Below, one piece after another: positions 56,290 to 64,000 of a stretch of DNA of 64,000 nucleotides. Made by a program: the position numbers and the translations under genes. Each line of letters begins with the position of its first letter. Positions within the stretch are counted from its first letter, which is position 1. Source of the DNA: Saturnia japonica (lineage: Eukaryota > Arthropoda > Insecta > Lepidoptera > Saturniidae); NCBI GenBank assembly GCA_033032175.1, contig CM065320.1, forward strand, positions 4,154,001 to 4,218,000, in the 5' to 3' direction. The notes below the pieces were generated by a model. That model ran no database searches, was not told the DNA's origin, and saw only the letters and a list, made by a program, of their open reading frames with translations.

Positions 56290-56338
56290 CGAAAGGAAAC
56301 GTCATGGTGTGACAGCACGTACCATGACGTTACCTTTC
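56290..56338. repeat. Short hairpin (22-bp arms)
   Basis: Left arm CGAAAGGAAACGTCATGGTG and right arm CACGTACCATGACGTTACCT are inverted copies with few mismatches around a short loop. GAAAGGAAACGTCAT also occurs at 17401-17415. Possibly the remnant of a small MITE. Confidence 0.6.
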
Positions 56339-56789
56339 TAAATTAACACAATTAATTCGTACATTATTAACATAATATAGTTAACAGTTTCGTATTTTAA
56401 GGCTCCTGCCTTATTCTGAAAACTGTGGATATATGTTTAACATTTTAAAACAATTTTCATGTAAAATAATGTACCGTCCGTCAGTATAAATACTTTTTTA
56501 ATAAGCTAGGATAATCTTATTAACACTTCAATATGTGGCCTTAGAATCTGTTTAAATATAACGTGAAGGATTGAAGTATAATTAAGGAGTTATATACTTT
56601 AAATAAACTATTTTAATAATAAAAACTAGCTGACTCGTGCAAATATTTCGCAAATTATACAATGTAAACAATGTAACTAACATCTCTCATGTTAGTTAAA
56701 CAGCCTCCTACGTATTAGTTAAATATAGTTTTCATCATTTTTTAACGAAAACGTGTATTTTAAATTATTTGTCTATTTTTCGACAATAT

Positions 56790-57345
56790 CGACAAAATAA
56801 GAATTAAGGAAGATATTGCGTTCCTATATAAATATTCTCAAATGGTTGTTCATCAGGATTCGGCATTCTGGACAGGGAATCTACGAGTATGTTATTTACT
56901 CCTTTTTGTTCTGACCAATCTGTAGTCAAGTCCGGTGAAGCTGTAAAAGCCGCAGCGGCTTCAGGGCCCCTAAGGCTAACAGTGTAGTCAGATCTAAAAA
57001 AAAAGACCAATCTGTTGTTTACTATTTTTGGCAAATTTCGATTTGTTCCCAGTATACGAAAGTGGTTTATGATCTGTAATCAGAGTGAATTTAGATCCGC
57101 GTAAATATTGGTCGAGTTTTTAAATTCTGAAAAATATTGCTAATGCCTCCCGATAAATCACGGTATATTTAATCTCTGCTTCTTTTAATTTCCTCGAAGA
57201 AAATGCAATTGCACGTTCTGTATTGTAATATTTATGAAACAAGACGGCTCCTACTTCTTTCTCCGAGGCATCGCAAGCTAAATATAGTGGTCGTTTTTAT
57301 CATATGCGATGATATTTTTTTGTTTCGTCAAATATAATTTTTTAT
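56790..57345 (-). pseudogene. Gypsy-type LTR retrotransposon RNase H relic
   Basis: Read leftward on the minus strand: LACDASEKEVGAVLFHKYYN, AIAFSSRKLKEAEIKYTVIY, REALAIF, LRGSKFTLITDHKPL and, at the left, NILVDSLSRMPNP. This is the RNase H order of Ty3/gypsy pol, with the first Asp of TTDAS-type motifs kept as CDAS. Two stops and a frame change disrupt it. A family D fragment has been inserted at 56924-57004. No LTR or integrase is seen, so only a fragment survives. Confidence 0.85.
56924..57004 (+). mobile_element. Family D retroposed insertion with 11-bp target duplication
   Basis: 81 bp beginning AGTCAAGTCCGGTGAAGCTG and ending in nine A, flanked by GACCAATCTGT on both sides (56913-56923 and 57005-57015). 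Poly-A tail, target duplication and 5' truncation together show LINE-mediated retroposition into the gypsy relic. Confidence 0.9.
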
Positions 57346-57924
57346 GTTCAGACCATTTCATATAAAAAACCTTTAAAATGATAAATAGTGATTTTACGAT
57401 CATTAATTTCTTTTTGTCAACTAAAAGCAATGCTGACGTTACACATTTTATTTATTGCGCAAAATATCTATTGTTTTCTCGGTTATTGTTGGCGATCGAG
57501 GTCGTCGAAGTAATTACTAAGCAAATAACAATGTATGAAATAAATTAATTACAACTAAACCTATGAAATACCTGGAAATTTTTATGTAAAATAAATTATA
57601 TTTTGTTTAACTAAAAATTTAATAATTATACCTTTGATTATATAGACGTTTATATAATCAAAGAACTATGCGTAATTTACACCTATCAGATTGAATTTTA
57701 TGTTCCTGAATAGCTCATACAATACATAAATGATGATTGTCGTAGCCTGGTCTCCAGTAGCAAAAATATGTTTTCTACAGAAATCATGTTTTCATTTTCA
57801 AATGTAGGTAAATATAATATCATTACTATTTAAACATTACTGAAGTCTTGACGTCATAAACTAGAACAATAATAAATGGAAAACAACATTACGAGTACCT
57901 ATTTAGCATAATTATTCAATACTA
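57346..57924. other. Non-coding interval
   Basis: AT-rich; may include further decayed gypsy sequence on the right of the RNase H, but no motif can be read. Confidence 0.4.
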
Positions 57925-58545
57925 GTTGTGCCCCACGGTTTCTCCCGTGGTTATTTTATACAATAATCAACCGCAACGCCAACGCACCTGTGTAGTCTAT
58001 CATAATTATTGTTCTTGTCGCAAGTACAAATTATTTGATTTTTTTATTATCTCCTAAACGCCAAACCCTTTTATTTCTTCCTAAAAGCATACATATGAAT
58101 TTTCACATCCCTAAATTGAGAAATAGTGGGTTCTCCATACAAAATTTCATCCCGTATTTGACCTCTTCATGTTTTATCTTTGCGCCATAAGGTACCCTAT
58201 GTCCGTCTCCAAGGACCAATATATCTCTTTTCATCAAAATTGGTTTGATAGGTTCTTCGTACAAACCTTCATCTCCTATTTCATCCATTAAAGTTTTATT
58301 TTCACCACATAAGGTAGCCAAAGTCTTTCTCCAAAGTCCAACATATCTCTATACCAAAATTCATCAAAATTGGGTTCTTCATACGAAATTTCACTCACCA
58401 TTTCACCCCTTCCAATTTTATTTTCAAAAGTAGCCTATGTCCTTTCTCAACCAAAATTCATCAAAATTGGTTCAGCGGTCTAGACTCGAAAATGCAATAC
58501 ACAAGACAGACAGAATTACTTTCGCATTTATAATATGAGTAGGTA
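57925..58545 (+). repeat. Family F start followed by a module-repeat tail
   Basis: TAGTTGTGCCCCACGGTTTC, then CCAACGCACCTGTGTAGTCT, as at 49975. From about 58130 two to three imperfect modules of roughly 90 bp repeat CATCAAAATTGG, TTCATACGAAATTTCA and CCTATGTCC. It ends CATTTATAATATGAGTAGGT. Confidence 0.6.
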
Positions 58546-59159
58546 TGGATTATTCATTTCATTATGCTGTCATTTTCCATGGTGTCATTTACCAATTAAA
58601 ATACTAAGAGTAAATTATTACCCAACAGCAAAATAACGACAACAGTTTATAATAATAAATTTTTGAAATGAATTCTCTTTCCCTATATACCTGTAATAAA
58701 TTCTCTCTCTCTATACCTTTCTATGTTTCTCTATAATAACTGATACTTTAGTAAAGTAAAAACGACAAAAGATCGATTGTTGTGGTGTCCTTTTAATTTT
58801 GTATTTTAGGGATTTTTATATAGTTAATACAAATCCGGACAAACCGACAAACAGACAATAATTCTAACAATCATTGTTTTGGGTTCTCCTGCGTTGGTAG
58901 AGACTCCCAATAATAGTTTTTCTCATATATCTTCTATGTACAGACATCGATCAGTTACGTTTTTATTATATTTATAGATAGAAGATATGTTGTGTATTTC
59001 ATGTATCATTAATAGATACACTAGTATGTATAGTGTTATAAAGAGTATGTTTGTACGAGGTAAGCTTTGAAACTATTGATCCAATCCTAAAAAAATCTTT
59101 CTCATATAGAAAGCTAGATTTTCCCTTAGTAATATAGGATTTTTTTAATTATTATGAAA
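58546..59159. other. Non-coding interval
   Basis: AT-rich; nothing recognised. Confidence 0.4.
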
Positions 59160-59305
59160 TACTAGTTGTGCCTGCGGCTGCTCTCGCATGGACTACAGAA
59201 TGCCGCCTATTGGGCACAGGCCCGAATCGAGCTACCACCGCTCTCGGTTATTTTAAAAATAAAAATGCTTATTGTGAGTAATCCTTAAAAGATATACATA
59301 TACAT
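59160..59305 (+). repeat. Repeat family E, 5' part
   Basis: TACTAGTTGTGCCTGCGGCT, then GGTTATTTTAAAAATAAAAA and TGCTTATTGTGAG. A SINE B follows within about 20 bp, the third case of this order. Confidence 0.7.
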
Positions 59306-59311
59306 ATTTTT

Positions 59312-59547
59312 GTTACTGCTACGATTGAGGTCCTGGGTTCGATTCCCAGGTCGAGCAAAGTGTTATTGGGTTTTTCCTATGAAATTCTCAGTAGCAGCTC
59401 AGAGTTTGGCTTCGTGCCCGATTAATGGCAATAGGCTCGCCCTCTATTACATGGGACCTAAAAACATATCCGGCGAACTGTGAGTGAATATTAGTACACC
59501 TCTGCCTAACCCTTCGGGGAATACAGGCGTGATGGTATGTATGTATT
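59312..59547 (+). repeat. tRNA-derived SINE, family B, 5'-truncated copy with intact tail
   Basis: Lacks the A box but keeps the B box GGTTCGATTCC, TTAATGGCAATAGGCTCGCC, the CGGCGAACTGTGAG block, CCTCTGCCTAACCCTTCGGG and ACAGGCGTGATGGTATGTAT. Confidence 0.8.
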
Positions 59548-59639
59548 TTTCTTAGAACATCGCTTCAAATAACATCTCGGTAAGGTGATAATCATTTTGC
59601 GCTAAATAAAACTTTTGGTGGTTCTTCTTGTTAATTTTT

Positions 59640-59845
59640 TAACCCTCGACACAAAAAAAAGATTGTTATAAGTTTAACGTGTGCATTTGTGTATCTGTCA
59701 ATGACATCGTAGCTCAGAAACGGTTTGAACCGATTTTGATCTAGTTTCGTTTGTTTGAAAGGCGACTTGATCGAGATTATTCTTGGCTATAGTTCAGGAA
59801 AATCTGTTCAGCCGTTTGAAGATTATCAGCTTTTTTATAGTTGAT
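59640..59845 (+). repeat. Interspersed repeat, also at 38116
   Basis: TTTTTAACCCTCGACACAAA, CAGAAACGGTTTGAACCG, GGCGACTTGATCGAGATTAT and CAGCCGTTTGAAGATTATCA. The second half matches 38116-38205. Confidence 0.55.
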
Positions 59846-60401
59846 AAATAAATGGGAGCATCTTCCATAGGTCTGATTGAGTCGAGATTTGGTATTCTCT
59901 TGCTTCAATGATATAAAAAAAACCTTGACTCGATGCTGCTGCGTCATCTGGAATCCGTAGGATATTTAACTCCTCATCCGCAATATTTTATGTAAAAAAA
60001 CTGAAAATTGCTATCGAGAGAAAGCGGTAATAATCAGCGTAGGTGAAAATGTATATTGTTAGAAATAAATGAAGTAATGTCATTTATGTTAGAGAACCAG
60101 ACAAGACCAAAAAAACTGATCGATCATTTGTCTACACTGCAAAGTAACCATGACAAACAAAGCATATTATTGTGTAATACAACCGAGTGTTGTATCAGAG
60201 GTCAGAAATAGTCATATGTGGTGAGCTGCGTATACTGGTAAGAATAAAATGATTATTCTTTTATATTTACCTAATTAATTTAAAAGAAATATTTGTACGG
60301 ACGCCGTTATTGCTATATTATTTAAAATATTGCAGGCGACTTATTATCAAAGTTAGGAATCTGGCATTCTATACTCTAAGATATTCTAAAAACCCTACTT
60401 A

Positions 60402-60654
60402 CGGCCGTTTTCAATAACATACAACACAGTTTATTATCCCCGATTAATAAATACATTTTTGTAATAAGTACTATCTTTAACTTAGGAAAAATGTCTGCTT
60501 CCCTCTTATCTATTCAAGCTATAAGGATATGGATTATTATGCAGATACGAAACTATCCATCAAAAGGTTGTTGAAATAAAATTAAGGACATAAAGTTATA
60601 TTAGTTTATCTTTAGTAACTGGTACACGGATAGATAGGTTATTGAGAACGGCCG
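60402..60654. mobile_element. MITE with CGGCCGTTTTCAATAA terminal inverted repeats, copy 2
   Basis: 253 bp. Left end CGGCCGTTTTCAATAACATA and reversed right end CGGCCGTTCTCAATAACCTA, flanked on both sides by TTA (60399-60401, 60655-60657). The interior is AT-rich and non-coding. Same family as 22441-22630, but longer and less well conserved in the sub-terminal part. Confidence 0.82.
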
Positions 60655-60779
60655 TTAGCCGACACAGATTTGAAGAATATATTAAAGGTGTTTACCAAAC
60701 AATAATGAACATAATTAATACTGTAATTTATTAAATCACGGTTGCAGGTTCACAATTTTACATTTAACAAACTACTCTA

Positions 60780-60977
60780 CGCACGCACCACTGGCTTGAC
60801 ATTCGACTTTATCGGAGAGCATTTCCTCGTCTCGCATCGACAGCAACGCCAAGTATTCGTGCCGAGCCCCAGATGCTCATTGCTCACACATTCCAAGTGG
60901 AACTGTGATGAGCACAAGCTACACTTTATCGATGCACATCCTTTCATGGTCCGGTTACAATACGCGCAGTCCATTGT
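60780..60977 (-). CDS. PHD-like zinc finger fragment, probably from a retrotransposon
   Basis: From the ATG at 60977 on the minus strand 65 codons run to a TAG. MDCAYCNRTM opens, and the cysteines and histidine follow the C4HC3 order of a PHD finger (CAYC, KCSLC, FHLEC, WRCCRC). A basic tail KCSPIKSNVK follows. Short PHD-bearing ORFs are common as the first ORF of insect LINEs, so I take it as a mobile-element fragment. The sequence before the ATG resembles an acceptor (TTTGTTACAG on that strand), leaving a host exon possible. No RT is adjacent. Confidence 0.6.
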
Positions 60978-61029
60978 GAAAATCTGTAACAAAAAACAAA
61001 ATAATTGGAACTCAAAACATTTTGCTTAA

Positions 61030-62570
61030 AATATGTTCATCAGGAACTAGTTTGTTCATTTGCGTACTTATAACAACTATTTCTGCTGAAGAGAAAAAAA
61101 CAATATTTTTTGCTTTTGAAAATTTAAAATTTTTTGAAATTTTAGATGTATACGATATGACTGAAACAAACCGATTGAAGAATATTTGAAATTTTGACAT
61201 TCTTCTAAACAAAATTCGCTTTATTTGAATTATTATTTCTTTTTTTATTTCTCTCTGATTTAAAATAACACCAAAAAGATATTATTACCAGTGTATTTAC
61301 CTTTTTGTTTGAGATTACAATATATTTAATGTTACCTTCAAAGAATTTTAATTTATTAAAATACTAATCATTATTATATATTATATTTAATGTGGGGCTA
61401 AGACACGCTGTTTTACTTTTTAATTAATCGAATTATCTTCTTTTTAACGTATTTATCTGGCCTCCGGATGATCAAATTCATCACATTGTAATACGTATGT
61501 TACAAAAGGACTACTTAAAATTTGCTTTACTACTTACTGACTTGATTTAAAAATATATTTATCATAAAACTTATAAATACGTATAGTAAATTGGTAGGGT
61601 ACACACATGTACTAATAAATCTGGTAAATAGTTGCTACGCACATCACAAAGTTCAATCTATTTAATAACTAATAATAATATTCATTTATCATTAATAAAA
61701 CATAAAGTGCCACTGGCGGCGTATTTAGCCAACTAGATCGAAGGCTTGACGTCTCGTTACATAATTATATAATATTATTGTTCTGTGTCGATATATCAGA
61801 AGCTAGTATTTCTAATTCCGAACAGACGTAGGTGGCCATGCCTTTATTTGTAAAGCTGTGGCAGATTTATTCATGCACGAGTTTATACTTGTTAAGTGTT
61901 ATCAATAGAGAGTACACTAATACACGACGCAGATTACATAATAGACTAGATATGAATAATACAATATATGTTGTAATATAATTATGACTAGGTTGTTTCT
62001 GATCTCATTGTAATAATTGGTTTATCCAAAATTTACACAATGGATAGTATAAACAATAAAAAATACTAGCTGGCTCCTCAGATGTTGTTGTGCTCTTTAC
62101 CATAGCGATAAGTTCAATAATTTCATCACAGGGCTACGGTATGGCACCTCGCGTTAAAGGAGAGCATAAAAACCTCAATAAAAAAAAACAGATCTACCAA
62201 CTTTCGAGCTGATTGGTAAAAAATGTTGGAGATAGGTAATATGTATACCTACCAACATTCATTTATACAGATTAGGTACAGGAAAATGGTTAGAAAGATT
62301 GAGTATCTACAAATATTCACAGCGAAAAAGGTAATAGGCCTTTATCGTTTCTATTCCAGATAATTAATTAGTGGCTCTCTTCACTGGCGCAGGCAATCAA
62401 TCATTGATCTAATGCGGATAAATACTGCGGATATTCTAAAGCCACATCTCTATTCACTGCCTTAAAAATATATATTGAATTATCGTTGAAATTAAAAGCA
62501 ACTCGACTCTTACATGAAACAACTTGATTAGTATATTACCACTGCGTTGTTAGCAAGTAATAAAGATACA
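61030..62570. other. Non-coding interval
   Basis: AT-rich. A repeat start (ACTAGCTGGCTCCTCAGATG) at about 62064 is the only hint of an element. No gene. Confidence 0.4.
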
Positions 62571-62572
62571 TA

Positions 62573-63870
62573 CTACGAGGGCGGCACTGAAAATTTCGGG
62601 AATCAAGGAAGTGACACAACATTACTATTTAAAAATGTATTTATTGCTTTTCGAAGTATTCTCCGCGAAATTTGACACACTTTTCCATACGATGGAACCA
62701 ATCATTGAAGCAACCATTCCATTCGGAAGTTGGGGTCTCCAAAATGGCCGTTTTGTAGGCGTCCACAGCTTCTTCAGGTGATGAAAATCTCTGTCCACGC
62801 AATTTATTCTTTATTTTAGGGAAAGTATAGAAATTATTAGGGCTTAGGTCGGGGTTGTACGGCGGATGGTCTAATAATTCTATGTTTTCTTGCTCTAAAA
62901 ACTCTTTTGTTCTGTGCGCGGTGTGAGAACTCGCATTGTCATGATGGAGGATGATGCGGCGGTTGCCGTTCTCTTTACGGAGTTCAGAAACGACCTGTGG
63001 CAAACAAATGCTAGCATACCATTCTGCATTAACTGTTCTTTGTCCCTCAAGAGGAATAGTCGTAACATGGCCGGATTTGGAGACAAACGTGGCCACCATT
63101 TTTTTTGCAACACTCCGTGAACGAATAGTTTTTGTTGGCTTTAACTCATTTTCGAACACCCAAACTCGTGACTGGTTTTTTGTTTCGGGTTCGTACGCGT
63201 ATATCCAGGATTCGTCACCTGATACGATGTTGTATACAGCATTTGAGGATCCTGCGTGGAATCTTTTGAGAGTTCTGACGCACCAAGTAACGCGAGCCGC
63301 TTTTTGCTCTTCACAGAGCGAATGCGGTATCCATCGAGAAAACAACTTTTTTACACCTAATTGTTCATGCAAGATTATTTGTATTTGACTCATGCCAATG
63401 TCTAAAGTTGCCTGAATTTCGCGGTATGTCACATGTCGATCTTCCTCAATCAGCTTACGCATAACATCAACGTTTTCTTGGGTGACTGCAGTTTTTGGAC
63501 GAGCTTGACGAGGATCATCACTGAGCTTGACACGTCCACGTTGAAATTCAGCAAACCAGCGATAAATTGTGGTTTTGGATGGGGCTTCATCACTAAATGC
63601 AGAAATCATCCGGTCAACACACTGTTTTTGTGTTAAACCACTTCGAAAGTCATAATTAATCATCGCTCTTGAATTTTCTCGAGTCAATTCCATTTTCTCA
63701 ACGACTAAACAAGTTTGACAAAACCTTGTGACAAGACCAAGAATCTTTTTTTAAATAAATAAATTGTATTCGATTTTTAAAACCAAGGAGTTTTCAATTA
63801 AAAAGATTTTAATATGACAGGAACAGTGGAAATATTCCATTCCCGATACTTTTAGTGGCAGCCTATGTAG
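62573..63870 (-). mobile_element. Mariner transposon, near complete (1298 bp)
   Basis: Left end CTACGAGGGCGGCACTGAAA and reversed right end CTACATAGGCTGCCACTAAA form imperfect inverted repeats of about 30 bp that both run on into TCGGGAAT. TA flanks both ends (62571-62572 and 63871-63872). Length is the mariner norm. The inverted repeats have diverged, so the copy is not very recent, yet the transposase frame is uninterrupted. Confidence 0.9.
62641..63693 (-). CDS. Mariner transposase, full length but third catalytic Asp changed
   Basis: 350 residues from an ATG at 63693. The N-terminal half has the two helix-turn-helix regions of mariner (TTIYRWFAEFQRGRV around 41-55, the RPKTAVTQENV linker). 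The catalytic half has VSGDESWIYAYEPETK (Asp160), ILHHDNASSHTA (Asp252) and YNPDLSPNNFYTF. With the normal spacing of 34 residues the third catalytic Asp should be residue 287, and here it is Asn (codon AAT at 62833-62835). The triad is therefore D,D34N, and cut-and-paste activity is expected to be lost although the frame is open. The C-terminus GEYFEKQ is that of the family. It lies on the minus strand inside its own inverted repeats. Confidence 0.93.
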   Translation of the reverse strand: MELTRENSRAMINYDFRSGLTQKQCVDRMISAFSDEAPSKTTIYRWFAEFQRGRVKLSDDPRQARPKTAVTQENVDVMRKLIEEDRHVTYREIQATLDIGMSQIQIILHEQLGVKKLFSRWIPHSLCEEQKAARVTWCVRTLKRFHAGSSNAVYNIVSGDESWIYAYEPETKNQSRVWVFENELKPTKTIRSRSVAKKMVATFVSKSGHVTTIPLEGQRTVNAEWYASICLPQVVSELRKENGNRRIILHHDNASSHTAHRTKEFLEQENIELLDHPPYNPDLSPNNFYTFPKIKNKLRGQRFSSPEEAVDAYKTAILETPTSEWNGCFNDWFHRMEKCVKFRGEYFEKQ

Positions 63871-64000
63871 TACAGTGAATGTAGCTCAAAAAACGAGTGA
63901 AGCCACAATATAGCAGAAACTAGTATCATTTAAATGTCGATTGACGAAATCGTTCCGATCAATGCGACAGACAAGTTTCTATATCCTCAAAGACGTACTT

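Noticed and set aside
63112..63388. Plus-strand frames overlapping the mariner transposase
   Set aside because: They are shadows of the transposase on the other strand.

Overview
The window is gene-poor, AT-rich insect DNA, almost certainly from a moth or butterfly. The evidence is the mix of mobile elements: a gypsy-class errantivirus with an env gene, two mariner-type transposons, several jockey-like and CR1-like LINE relics, two tRNA-derived SINE families, and the short repeats opening with CTAGCTGTGCCC that are typical of lepidopteran genomes. No complete host gene is visible. No rRNA, free-standing tRNA, CRISPR array or bacterial operon is present.

Layout. 1-2086: 3' end of an errantivirus (pol tail, intact env, polypurine tract, 3' LTR). 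2090-5290: repeat fragments and a decayed reverse transcriptase with a YLDD motif, whose 3' tail is also the tail of SINE family B. 5290-12500: mostly anonymous DNA with SINEs and short repeats. 12500-18000: GC-rich patches and two candidate alternative first coding exons (13795-14015, 17602-17762), separated by a long modular repeat carrying foldback DNA. 18600-20800: two copies of one interspersed repeat, the second running into a 106-bp tandem array of about six units. 21700-30000: short repeats, a MITE, a poly-G run, a LINE relic, repeat/SINE composites, and a CpG-rich patch near 29600-30000. 30081-32081: a dead DD41D mariner-type element interrupted by a CR1-like LINE with a clear target duplication. 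32699-33649: a foldback element with a pogo-like MITE inside it. 34412-34497: a third candidate first exon. 36000-48200: LINE and SINE remnants. 48248-52030: two possible coding pieces of an unrecognised gene. 52100-61000: more repeats, a gypsy RNase H relic carrying a small retroposed insertion, a second copy of the MITE, and a PHD-finger fragment. 62573-63870: a near-complete mariner whose transposase has lost one catalytic aspartate.

The three candidate first exons at 13795, 17602 and 34412 all lie on the + strand. All end in phase 2 with the bases AG before a GT donor, so each could be spliced to one shared downstream exon. The simplest reading is that much of the window is the 5' region of one large gene with alternative promoters and huge introns full of transposons, its common exons lying beyond the right edge. 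That reading is inference: I could not identify the gene.

Repeat families are lettered A to H. A and B are tRNA SINEs. C is a 70-bp core containing GGTGGCGCTG. D is a poly-A retroposon tail containing GGTGAAGCTGTAAAAGCC. E is an element of about 0.5-0.6 kb opening CTAGCTGTGCCCGCGG. F is an element of about 0.65 kb opening with the CCCCACGGTTTCACCC motif. G is a modular repeat with TTTTGTACACGG. H is a repeat of about 250 bp containing TGGAATAC. Family boundaries come from comparing copies by eye.
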